This document shows, piece by piece, positions 1-4,996 of a stretch of DNA of 5,338 nt. The stretch is from UBA10133 sp964348455. Lineage in GTDB: Bacteria > Patescibacteriota > Microgenomatia > UBA1400 > MFAQ01. The first letter of the stretch is position 1; every line of letters starts with the position of its first letter. Under the pieces are notes generated by a model. The model made no database searches. It saw nothing but the letters and a program-made list of their open reading frames with translations, and had not been told where the DNA came from. A program made the translations under genes and the position numbers. Location of the stretch: positions 1-5,338 of the forward strand of contig CAYGCQ010000043.1 in the NCBI GenBank assembly GCA_964348455.1, in the 5' to 3' direction.

Positions 1-1
1 G

Positions 2-42
2 AAACCCCGTACAATGCGAAGCGAAGCGGAGTCTGTGCGGGG
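2..42 (-). terminator. Hairpin terminator downstream of the 99-residue membrane protein gene
   Basis: The arms CCCCGTACA (5-13) and TGTGCGGGG (34-42) pair over nine positions, one of them a T-G wobble on the plus strand (an A-C mismatch in the minus-strand RNA). The loop is about 20 nt and contains the small tandem motif GCGAAGCGAAGCGGAG. On the minus strand the stem is followed by only three T residues. It starts 13 bp past the stop codon of the 55-354 gene, the expected place for its terminator. The T-tract is weak, so efficiency is uncertain. The left arm is repeated at the right end of the window. Confidence 0.55.
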
Positions 43-54
43 AGGACGTCATTT

Positions 55-354
55 TTATACGAGCCAGGGATATCTGAAGGAGAAGTGAACCCACGAAACC
101 AAACTGAGTATGGCTGTCATACCGCAGTATGTTGAATATAAGTACCTCATCATGCCCATTTGGTTAACGAATTCAACATTTGACCAACCGAAAATGTAGG
201 TCAAAATGGCCGATACAATCAGCCAGAAAAAGCTGGCTTGAATTGTCCGATAAAGCTCGGGCCGTTCGATCTTCGCATCAGTCCAGGGCTTAATGACTGT
301 GATGATCACGGCGACCCCTAAGATTACCAGGATGATTGCTAGGAAGGTTATCAC
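55..354 (-). CDS. Small three-helix integral membrane protein, function unknown (99 aa)
   Basis: I do not recognise this protein. Three hydrophobic segments are visible at about residues 3-21, 41-57 and 71-92. A charged loop (residues 22-39, containing KPWTDAKIERPELYR) joins the first two and a short polar loop the second and third. The N terminus is essentially the first helix, with no cleavable signal peptide, and the protein ends soon after helix three with RYPWLV. The start is GTG at 354, chosen because AGGAG (360-364) lies 5 nt upstream. The gene has its own near-consensus promoter at 422-450 and a hairpin terminator just past the TAA stop, so it looks monocistronic. The next gene upstream on the same strand, the L,D-transpeptidase, ends at its own terminator, so co-transcription is unlikely. 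That it is a real gene is fairly sure from promoter, ribosome site, composition and terminator together; its role is not. Confidence 0.85.
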   Translation of the reverse strand: MITFLAIILVILGVAVIITVIKPWTDAKIERPELYRTIQASFFWLIVSAILTYIFGWSNVEFVNQMGMMRYLYSTYCGMTAILSLVSWVHFSFRYPWLV

Positions 355-372
355 TTTTTCTCCTGTAATTTG

Positions 373-401
373 AATTTGCTCCGGCTGGGCCGGGTGAAAT
401 T
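373..401 (-). other. Imperfect hairpin in the 5' leader of the 99-residue membrane protein gene
   Basis: Between the predicted transcription start (about 415) and the ribosome site (360-364) the leader can fold with an outer AATTT/AAATT stem, a 3x3 internal loop and an inner CCGGC/GCCGG stem closed by a three-base loop. It ends about 8 nt before the Shine-Dalgarno sequence and leaves that site free. It might stabilise the mRNA or tune translation, or be chance; there is no known riboswitch resemblance. Confidence 0.25.
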
Positions 402-421
402 ACTTACTGTAGACTGTGGGT

Positions 422-450
422 ATTGTACCCTATAATACTTGATTTGTCAA
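422..450 (-). promoter_or_regulatory. Sigma-70-type promoter for the 99-residue membrane protein gene
   Basis: On the minus strand a perfect -35 box TTGACA (445-450) is followed after exactly 17 bp by TACAAT (422-427). Transcription would begin near 415, giving a leader of about 60 nt. Confidence 0.85.
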
Positions 451-483
451 GTGTGTTAGGCTCGGGGGTGAAAATATAGACAT

Positions 484-513
484 AAAAAAACCCTGCTTCT
501 AATAGCAGGGTTT
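484..513 (-). terminator. Intrinsic terminator of the L,D-transpeptidase gene
   Basis: A perfect 10-bp stem, AAACCCTGCT (488-497) and AGCAGGGTTT (504-513), closes a six-base loop. On the minus strand it runs into seven consecutive T residues (484-490). It begins 6 bp after the TAA stop of the transpeptidase gene and separates it from the promoter of the next minus-strand gene. Confidence 0.92.
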
Positions 514-518
514 GGCAG

Positions 519-1283
519 TTAAGGGAGGACTAGAACGTCTGTGCCTATTGGTCCCCAGTCGAAGAGCCAATTGGCGTCTTCAACCAGCATGTTCACACAT
601 CCGTGGCTAGTTTGGTAGAGATCTGGGTTCCAGGGGGCACCGTGGAAGCCGTAACTATTGTGAAAGTACATTACCCACGGAACGTCCTTAATGTGGTAAT
701 CGGGCCCGGTCATGTCGGCTTTTTCAAATTTAAGTTCAATTTTAAATTGCCCTGTGACTGTGGGAGTGCTTTTTTTGCCAGTGCCAACCTCGAACCTCTT
801 GACCAAAACGCCATTTTCGTAGGCATAGACCATCTGGTCCGATAGGACAACGATAATCTGTTTGCCTTCGCTGATTGTGGCTTCTGGAGCGGTGATGGGA
901 GCAGTGTCTATAAGTAGCTTCTGGCCAATGAAGATCAAGTCAAGGTTGGTGATGTGGTTAGCACGTGCGAGCCCAGCGAGATCGATATTGAATTGCTTGG
1001 CGATGTCGGCCAGGCTGTCTCCCGACTGAACTGTGTAGAAAACTGGATCTGATGACGTCGGGATAAAGAGGGTTGGTGTGGCGGTAATAACATTCGGCGT
1101 TTGGGTATTTAGGGGAGTCGGACCACTAAAATTTAACAATGAAGTTGGGGTTATGGACGGAGTTGGCGATTGGGTGGGTGAAGGGGTAACGGAAGAGATG
1201 TCTTGGCGAGTTACTGTCCAACCAAGTAACCCAAGACCAGCGATAACAATAATAAAAATTAGGATTAAGATCCGCTTTTTCAA
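519..1283 (-). CDS. Membrane-anchored LysM / L,D-transpeptidase (YkuD family), 254 aa
   Basis: Enzymes of the YkuD family use a catalytic cysteine to make 3-3 cross-links between peptidoglycan stems, or to attach proteins to the wall, outside the membrane. Residues 1-4 (MKKR) and a hydrophobic run at 5-22 form an N-terminal anchor or uncleaved signal. A Thr/Pro/Ser-rich linker spans about 32-75. A LysM peptidoglycan-binding domain covers about 82-125 (YTVQSGDSLADIAKQFN, ending in IGQKLLI). The YkuD domain runs from about 142 to the end, with His214 in GFHG and the motif SHGCVNM, where Cys229 is the nucleophile. The motif has Asn after Cys-Val where many relatives have Arg; mycobacterial enzymes also have Asn there. 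The start is TTG at 1283, 6 nt after a strong AGGAGG; an in-frame ATG at 1397 would add 38 residues, lacks a ribosome site and would bury the signal anchor. It is expressed from its own extended -10 promoter. Confidence 0.95.
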   Translation of the reverse strand: MKKRILILIFIIVIAGLGLLGWTVTRQDISSVTPSPTQSPTPSITPTSLLNFSGPTPLNTQTPNVITATPTLFIPTSSDPVFYTVQSGDSLADIAKQFNIDLAGLARANHITNLDLIFIGQKLLIDTAPITAPEATISEGKQIIVVLSDQMVYAYENGVLVKRFEVGTGKKSTPTVTGQFKIELKFEKADMTGPDYHIKDVPWVMYFHNSYGFHGAPWNPDLYQTSHGCVNMLVEDANWLFDWGPIGTDVLVLP

Positions 1284-1289
1284 TTTATG

Positions 1290-1295
1290 CCTCCT
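1290..1295 (-). promoter_or_regulatory. Shine-Dalgarno site that fixes the TTG start of the L,D-transpeptidase
   Basis: AGGAGG on the minus strand lies 6 nt before TTG (1281-1283). The codons that follow, MKKRILILIF, begin a textbook signal anchor. This site decides for TTG 1283 over the upstream in-frame ATG at 1397. Confidence 0.9.
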
Positions 1296-1319
1296 GAAAA
1301 TATAAAAGAACTGTCCTAT

Positions 1320-1328
1320 ATTGTAACA
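1320..1328 (-). promoter_or_regulatory. Extended -10 promoter for the L,D-transpeptidase gene
   Basis: The minus strand reads TGTTACAAT, an extended -10 element (TG-n-TACAAT), with the hexamer at 1320-1325. No good -35 box is visible about 17 bp upstream, as is common for extended -10 promoters. Transcription would start near 1313, leaving a leader of about 30 nt that includes the AGGAGG site. Confidence 0.6.
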
Positions 1329-1353
1329 GAGCCCATCGACTTGTGAGAGATGA

Positions 1354-1382
1354 TTGTATGTTGTCGAAATATGTGAAATACT
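1354..1382 (+). promoter_or_regulatory. Candidate weak promoter for the coiled-coil operon
   Basis: TTGTAT (1354-1359) and AATACT (1377-1382) are 17 bp apart, and a TG dinucleotide sits one base before the -10 box (1374-1375). Transcription would begin about 12 nt before the ATG at 1401, giving a very short leader that fits the absence of a Shine-Dalgarno site. The match to consensus is modest, and the position in the 117-bp divergent gap is the main support. Confidence 0.35.
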
Positions 1383-1400
1383 GAAATAAGTTAACATTCA

Positions 1401-2900
1401 ATGAATGATATGAATCCTAATGTTTCGAGTGAATACAGCCCTGGTTTAGCAGCTCAAGCTAAAGAGAGGTTTATGTCAACACCAGTTACTTCTGAAATTA
1501 CCGACAGAGCTCGAGAAAGAGTTGCTGCTGTTAATGAGGGAAAGCAGTTAATTAGTGTTGTAAGAGAAAATTGGACATCTGAGAAAAGTGCCGCTGCTGA
1601 GGCAGACGCTTTAAAAGAACTATCTAGGGGTAAGAAGTCTGAGGGACTTGAGGCGCAAGTTAAGTTGAAAAAAGCTATTGATGAGAAGAAACTCCAAGAA
1701 AAACGTGTGAGGACGCTACAAGCGAAGTATCTCAAAGATAAAATTTCAGCTACTGAATTCAGCGAAGCTGAAGCTGCTCTCGTTGCTAATACTCCGGAAG
1801 TTACCGAGGAAGATATTAAGGCCATAGTAAAAGAAGCGGTAGATTTTGAAAATGCTGCAGCTGCAAAGGAAGCCTTGATTGCAGAAGCTAGAGGAGAGCT
1901 CCCTGAAGTAGATCTCGAGGAAGACGAAAAACTCGCTGCTGAAGCAGAGGCGGCAGAGGAAAAAATGTTTGTTGCCGGAGTTAGAGTGCTGGAGGCGCTT
2001 AAAAATCCGCCTGATGGTGCTGGTAGTTTGGACAACTTGAAAAATGCAAACTTGGCGGCTGGGACGCTCGCAAGGGCGGAGAAGGATAGAGCCTCAAAAT
2101 TGGATGACTTGACCGATAGATTAATTAAAAGATATCCGGATAATGAGGACCTTTTGGTAAATGAGAGGGATGCTATAGATAAAAAACTTGAAGATAGTAG
2201 AGTGTTGGATTTTCCTTACTTAGATATTCAGGAGGGTGACAGAGCGGATAGGTTAGAAAATGGAGTTAGGGGTGAAGCTAATATCGAAGCACTTTACAAG
2301 GAGCTTGGGTTTGAGGGTGGAGAGTATGTTGAAGGTGGATTACTGGATCGCCAAATGAAGGCGGAAGCTCAACTTACGATGCTTACGAGTGTACTCGAAG
2401 AGACTATGGAGGAGGCTGAGAATGATCCTAGATTGGCGGGCAAGGCACTCACTGTGGCCATACTCCGACACCAGGCGGTATCTGCTTTGGATGGTATAAA
2501 TTCAGATGTCCAGAGTGTAAAAATAATAGCTGAGGAAATGGAGATGGCAACTTTGATGGCTGAAGCTGCCAAAAAGGAACAAGTAATGAAAGATATAGCA
2601 GAACACCAAAAATATGTGGATGGAGTTGCTGAAGTTAAAAAGAAAATGATTGCAGCTAAGGCATTGCCCCGTAAAATCTGGGGAAAGGCTCTGGGGAGTA
2701 TCGGTGAGGTGGTACGAAAGGTAGGGGCCAGAATAGAGAGGGTTGGAAATGTAAACAAAGCTAATGCTGAAGCCGCTGAATTAATTCAAACCGGAATCCT
2801 TACAGAGTCTGAGCAAGCAGACAGAGAAGCTCGAATTGCAACTAGAGATCGATTACAAAAAGAATTAGATGATTTGAATGCTTTAATTGGCCAAGAATAG
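1401..2900 (+). CDS. Long alpha-helical coiled-coil protein, function unknown (499 aa)
   Basis: I do not recognise a family. The sequence is dominated by Ala, Glu, Lys, Asp, Leu and Arg, has no cysteine that I can see and only two tryptophans. It has neither a signal peptide nor a hydrophobic membrane segment, so it is probably cytoplasmic. Long predicted helices cover about residues 30-200, 210-270, 320-420 and 450-499. Breaks fall at the Pro/Gly stretches near 203-209 (PPDGAGS), 271-280 (FPYLDIQEG) and 303-313. Residues 424-449 form a cationic amphipathic stretch (RKIWGKALGSIG and onward) unlike the acidic rest. The ATG at 1401 has no Shine-Dalgarno sequence; the Met at codon 4 is an alternative start. 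A 23-nt gap leads to the next gene, probably an operon partner. A structural, scaffold or filament-like role is possible but unproven. Low-complexity helical composition makes remote similarity unreliable. Confidence 0.85.
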   Translation: MNDMNPNVSSEYSPGLAAQAKERFMSTPVTSEITDRARERVAAVNEGKQLISVVRENWTSEKSAAAEADALKELSRGKKSEGLEAQVKLKKAIDEKKLQEKRVRTLQAKYLKDKISATEFSEAEAALVANTPEVTEEDIKAIVKEAVDFENAAAAKEALIAEARGELPEVDLEEDEKLAAEAEAAEEKMFVAGVRVLEALKNPPDGAGSLDNLKNANLAAGTLARAEKDRASKLDDLTDRLIKRYPDNEDLLVNERDAIDKKLEDSRVLDFPYLDIQEGDRADRLENGVRGEANIEALYKELGFEGGEYVEGGLLDRQMKAEAQLTMLTSVLEETMEEAENDPRLAGKALTVAILRHQAVSALDGINSDVQSVKIIAEEMEMATLMAEAAKKEQVMKDIAEHQKYVDGVAEVKKKMIAAKALPRKIWGKALGSIGEVVRKVGARIERVGNVNKANAEAAELIQTGILTESEQADREARIATRDRLQKELDDLNALIGQE

Positions 2901-2923
2901 AAATTACCAGTCAATAAAAATAT

Positions 2924-3286
2924 ATGGATGATACAACAAAAAAATCAGCGCCGATAACAAAATCAGTGGTTGATGAATCGACAGTAAATGATTTACTTTT
3001 CGAACAAGCTAAGATATTGGCTGATACAGCCTCTCTAAAAAAGGAACAACTGGAGGAAACAAAACAGAGCTTGGCTGAGTTGAGGGAAAAATATAGTAAG
3101 CCGATATCAGATAAACCTGAAGTTTCGGGGGTTGTTGTCCAACCTTCCCAAAATCAAAACCCCCAAGCGGTGGTTCCACCCATGCCGACCATGATAAATT
3201 CAATGGAAGATGTGACACCTAAGACTCCTAGTGCGACTCAGCCGGCGGCATTTCCAAATGCTCCAGTTGGTACTCCAACTTTTTAA
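2924..3286 (+). CDS. Small protein with helical N-terminal half and proline-rich tail (120 aa), unknown
   Basis: I do not recognise this protein. Residues 1-16 are polar and probably disordered. Residues 18-57 look like one continuous charged helix, probably a coiled coil (FEQAKILADTASLKKEQLEE and onward). From about 60 to the end the chain is rich in Pro, Gln, Thr and Ala (PPMPTM, PKTPSATQP, FPNAPVGTPTF) and should be unstructured. No signal peptide, membrane helix or cysteine is present. It lies 23 nt after the 499-residue coiled-coil gene in another reading frame. There is no visible promoter in the gap and no Shine-Dalgarno site (the leader is A/T-rich), so it is probably translated from the same mRNA. 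The matching helical style and linkage suggest that the two proteins bind each other; this is inference. The tail could be a flexible tether or a ligand for a proline-binding partner. Confidence 0.75.
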   Translation: MDDTTKKSAPITKSVVDESTVNDLLFEQAKILADTASLKKEQLEETKQSLAELREKYSKPISDKPEVSGVVVQPSQNQNPQAVVPPMPTMINSMEDVTPKTPSATQPAAFPNAPVGTPTF

Positions 3287-3305
3287 TTAAATTTCGAATT
3301 GATAC

Positions 3306-3341
3306 AAAAACACCCCGCAGAGACGGGGTGTGTTGGTTTTT
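3306..3341. terminator. Bidirectional terminator between convergent genes
   Basis: ACACCCCG (3310-3317) and CGGGGTGT (3324-3331) form a perfect 8-bp stem with a six-base loop. On the minus strand five T residues follow at once (complement of 3306-3310). On the plus strand a five-T run follows after a short spacer (3337-3341) and overlaps the stop codon of the convergent 93-residue gene. It therefore ends the minus-strand gene at 3340-3621 well and the coiled-coil operon more weakly. Confidence 0.88.
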
Positions 3342-3621
3342 AGAATCGTAAATTTCTTCGAGACCACATTTCCCAGCGACGAGATTGAGCTCGTTGCCAT
3401 TCGGAAAATTTGGTTCGATATTTGCTGGCATCCCACCACTTAAGAGTTTCCAGCACAGCAAGGATAAGGCTGGGTCCCAGCAAGCCGAGAGTGTATGCGA
3501 TCCAGAAGACTCCAACTGCTGAGGGAGTGGCGATGAAGAAAAAAGCGTGGGCACAAATGATCGCGAGTTCTACAAAAACGAGAAGCCAGGCTAAGCCTGG
3601 ATATGTTCTTAATTTAGACAC
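3340..3621 (-). CDS. Small two-helix membrane protein with basic, Trp-rich tail (93 aa), unknown
   Basis: I do not recognise this protein. Hydrophobic segments lie at about residues 10-30 and 36-58, joined by a short turn (ATPSA). A 33-residue hydrophilic tail follows, strongly basic and rich in aromatic residues (KWWDASKYR, then SRRWEMWSRRNLRF). Seven tryptophans in 93 residues is high. By the positive-inside rule the tail and the N terminus (MSKLR) should both face the cytoplasm. The start is GTG at 3621, supported by AAGGAGG (3628-3634) 6 nt upstream. A near-perfect promoter (3651-3679) and a shared terminator make it a monocistronic unit. The sortase gene lies upstream on the same strand with no clear terminator between them, so some read-through from the sortase is possible. 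Other overlapping reading frames here lack a ribosome site and membrane-like composition. Confidence 0.85.
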   Translation of the reverse strand: MSKLRTYPGLAWLLVFVELAIICAHAFFFIATPSAVGVFWIAYTLGLLGPSLILAVLETLKWWDASKYRTKFSEWQRAQSRRWEMWSRRNLRF

Positions 3622-3650
3622 TTTAGGCCTCCTTTTTAATGTGATACTAA

Positions 3651-3679
3651 ATATTAACCTATAAAAGGTAAAATGTCAA
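3651..3679 (-). promoter_or_regulatory. Sigma-70-type promoter for the 93-residue membrane protein gene
   Basis: A perfect TTGACA (3674-3679) and TAATAT (3651-3656) are separated by exactly 17 bp on the minus strand. The start would be near 3644, leaving a leader of about 23 nt that contains AAGGAGG. Confidence 0.85.
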
Positions 3680-3737
3680 GCTTTTTGTGCCTATAAATGT
3701 AACATGTTGAGGTAAATCGCTGGGGACAATTGATAAA

Positions 3738-4394
3738 CTAAATTACTCTTTTCGCATAAACAAAGAATCTCACTGGGGAGTTCCAAAGTTGGCAGGTATA
3801 GAGAATGAGATCGGCATCGTAGTCGGTGATGGCTGTGCCTGTGTCGGTGGCGTAGACGCTGTATTCGTAGGGACGCTGTTCCCAGACAATTCGAATGGTA
3901 TCACCAGCCTTGAGCTTTGGAAGGTTGTAAAAAGAGTTTAGTTTGCGGAAGGCGGCGCTCCACTCAAGATAGCCCCAGCGGTGGGCGGCGATGATGATAG
4001 GTTGGCTAGAATCTGAGGGTGTGCCAAAGTCGGGAACTCGCCAGATGCCCTGTCTGAGAAGGTTCTGCCAGTCGGTACCTTCGTGGATTTCACCTCGGAC
4101 GCCGATGGAGTCGATTATGAGGCCGTTCTCGGCAGGTAGGGATGGGTCGACTTCCGGAATGATAGGTGTGGGGATTGGTGATGGCTCCGGGGTGGGTATT
4201 GGTGCGATAGATGGCTCATTAATGGTCTCTTGAGCTATCACGGCCGTAGAAGCGATTGTGGAGGCTAAGGCGCCGGAGGCTTGGGGAAATAGGCGATAGT
4301 AGATGTGGGTCCAGGAGGGCAGAAGGGCGAAAACGGCGGTAAGAATCCAAAAAGTGACGCCTAGGGAAACGAAGAAGTTTTTCTTAATAGCCAT
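3738..4394 (-). CDS. Membrane-anchored sortase-family transpeptidase (218 aa)
   Basis: Sortases cleave a C-terminal sorting signal of secreted proteins and join them to a cell-wall or protein amine on the outer membrane face. A membrane anchor spans about residues 10-26. A flexible stretch rich in Pro, Thr and Glu covers about 60-84. The sortase domain fills about 91-218. The catalytic triad can be read as His138 in AAHRWGY, Cys201 in LYTCQL and Arg209 in PVRFF. The domain lacks an obvious insertion that would fix its class; class E or an unassigned CPR group seem possible. The start is ATG at 4394 (MAIKKNFF). An in-frame TTG at 4409 is less likely because it falls within the putative -10 region. 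No Shine-Dalgarno site is present, and an extended -10 motif places the transcript start at or near the ATG, suggesting a leaderless mRNA. No LPXTG-like substrate is encoded nearby. Confidence 0.92.
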   Translation of the reverse strand: MAIKKNFFVSLGVTFWILTAVFALLPSWTHIYYRLFPQASGALASTIASTAVIAQETINEPSIAPIPTPEPSPIPTPIIPEVDPSLPAENGLIIDSIGVRGEIHEGTDWQNLLRQGIWRVPDFGTPSDSSQPIIIAAHRWGYLEWSAAFRKLNSFYNLPKLKAGDTIRIVWEQRPYEYSVYATDTGTAITDYDADLILYTCQLWNSPVRFFVYAKRVI

Positions 4395-4399
4395 GATTA

Positions 4400-4408
4400 A
4401 GTGTATCA
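4400..4408 (-). promoter_or_regulatory. Candidate extended -10 promoter giving a leaderless sortase mRNA
   Basis: The minus strand reads TGATACACT (TG-n-TACACT), with only 5 nt between the hexamer and the sortase ATG at 4394. Transcription normally starts 6-7 nt after the hexamer, so it would begin on or next to the ATG. This agrees with the absence of a ribosome site. No good -35 box is visible. Confidence 0.4.
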
Positions 4409-4439
4409 AAAATAAAAACCCCGCTTGAAAGCGGGGTTT
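4408..4439 (-). terminator. Strong minus-strand terminator directly upstream of the sortase gene
   Basis: The arms AAACCCCGCT (4416-4425) and AGCGGGGTTT (4430-4439) form a perfect 10-bp stem with a four-base loop. On the minus strand the stem is followed by TTTTTATTTTT (4408-4418), a strong T-tract; on the plus strand only three T residues follow. The nearest upstream genes run the other way, so it has no obvious minus-strand gene to end. It may insulate the sortase from antisense transcription through the small plus-strand genes, or act as an attenuator if a sortase promoter lies further upstream. Confidence 0.85.
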
Positions 4440-4446
4440 GAAAAGA

Positions 4447-4475
4447 TTGACTTTGGAGTCTTAAAATGGTAAACT
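4447..4475 (+). promoter_or_regulatory. Promoter for the 58/61-residue membrane protein operon
   Basis: TTGACT (4447-4452) and TAAACT (4470-4475) are separated by 17 bp. The start would be near 4482, leaving a leader of about 42 nt ending in AAGGAG. Confidence 0.75.
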
Positions 4476-4523
4476 ATGGGGTAAGAATCTAATAGCATTT
4501 TAACAAAAGGAAAAGGAGAGCAG

Positions 4524-4700
4524 ATGAGTTCCTCTGAAAGAAATCCATATATTTGGGGCGCAATTGGTGGAGTAGTGGTAGGGGTGTTTGTCGCATATGT
4601 ATCGGGGCCGACTATTTGGACTGTTTTGTTGTGTGCAGTCTTGTTTGCCGCGCTGTGTTCGTGGCTTTGGGGCTACTGTATTGCTCCGTTTCTCCAATAA
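4524..4700 (+). CDS. Tiny two-helix membrane protein (58 aa), unknown
   Basis: I do not recognise this protein. It opens with a short polar head (MSSSERNPYIW). Two hydrophobic helices follow at about residues 10-27 and 31-55, and it ends in IAPFLQ. The first helix is glycine-rich (GAIGGVVVG), a pattern that favours tight helix packing, and the second carries three cysteines. The ATG at 4524 follows AAGGAG (4513-4518) by 5 nt, and a promoter lies at 4447-4475, so expression signals are strong. It is the first gene of a probable two-gene operon: the 61-residue gene starts 53 nt later with its own ribosome site, and the terminator lies after that gene. A 61-codon frame at 4553-4738 overlaps it, but has no ribosome site and a non-membrane, cysteine-rich composition, so I prefer this frame. 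Possible roles include a regulatory subunit of a larger membrane complex or a toxin-like peptide; neither is supported. Confidence 0.8.
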   Translation: MSSSERNPYIWGAIGGVVVGVFVAYVSGPTIWTVLLCAVLFAALCSWLWGYCIAPFLQ

Positions 4701-4753
4701 GTTCCTCCATAGAGCATAGTTGGAGTTCTGAGTGTTAATGAAAAGGAGTTTTT

Positions 4754-4939
4754 GTGAATAAAATTAATCTTAAGAATCTTTTCTTGATTGCCTCATTTGC
4801 GGCGCTTGTGTTCTTGATCCCTGAGATGCCAATTCTGGCCAAGCTGCTCATCTGGGCAGGTACAACAGCTATTTCCTATTTTATTTCCCTCTTCCAATTT
4901 GCGGAAGGTGGGGATGCTGGTCAAGCTCAAGATCAGTAG
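4754..4939 (+). CDS. Tiny two-helix membrane protein with acidic tail (61 aa), unknown
   Basis: I do not recognise this protein. A basic, Asn-rich start (MNKINLKN) leads into hydrophobic segments at about residues 9-23 and 27-49, separated by a short Pro-containing turn (PEMP). The tail after residue 50 is polar and acidic (EGGDAGQAQDQ). The basic N terminus suggests that both ends face the cytoplasm. The start is GTG at 4754, supported by AAAGGAG (4742-4748) 5 nt upstream. It follows the 58-residue gene by 53 nt without a convincing promoter in the gap, so the two probably share a transcript that ends at the strong terminator after this gene. The size and topology resemble small phage- or holin-like proteins, but no lysis gene is nearby and I do not assign that role. 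Confidence 0.8.
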   Translation: MNKINLKNLFLIASFAALVFLIPEMPILAKLLIWAGTTAISYFISLFQFAEGGDAGQAQDQ

Positions 4940-4946
4940 TTTTGGT

Positions 4947-4973
4947 TCCCCCCTGGATAAGGGGGGATTTTTT
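4947..4973 (+). terminator. Intrinsic terminator of the 58/61-residue operon
   Basis: TCCCCCC (4947-4953) and GGGGGGA (4961-4967) form a perfect 7-bp stem with a seven-base loop and are followed by six T residues. It begins 7 bp after the stop codon at 4937-4939. Confidence 0.93.
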
Positions 4974-4996
4974 GTGCCTAATCAAGGAAATAGAAC

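Noticed and set aside
603..1305. Plus-strand frames opposite the L,D-transpeptidase.
   Set aside because: They lie antisense to a gene with clear LysM and YkuD motifs and have no ribosome site or recognisable content.
1336..1367. TCGAC (1336-1340) and GTCGA (1363-1367) as an inverted-repeat operator in the divergent promoter region.
   Set aside because: Five-base arms 22 nt apart are expected by chance and do not extend into flanking symmetry.
1284..1397. An N-terminal extension of the L,D-transpeptidase by 38 residues from an in-frame ATG at 1397.
   Set aside because: It would put a polar stretch before the signal anchor, cover the promoter, and ignore the AGGAGG site 6 nt before the TTG at 1283.
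1454..2758. Minus-strand frames of 193 and 129 codons opposite the coiled-coil gene.
   Set aside because: Their Ser/Ala/Phe-rich composition is what the antisense of an Ala/Glu/Lys-rich helix produces, and they lack ribosome sites and domains.
3228..3554. A 108-codon minus-strand frame overlapping the 93-residue membrane protein gene.
   Set aside because: It crosses the strong bidirectional terminator and lacks a ribosome site, whereas the overlapping membrane frame has promoter, ribosome site and coherent helices.
4395..4409. An upstream TTG start at 4409 for the sortase.
   Set aside because: It has no ribosome site, sits within the putative promoter, and adds MIHLI before a normal MAIKK start.
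4553..4738. A 61-codon plus-strand frame overlapping the 58-residue gene.
   Set aside because: It starts at TTG without a ribosome site and is cysteine-rich with poor helices; the ATG frame at 4524 follows AAGGAG at ideal spacing.
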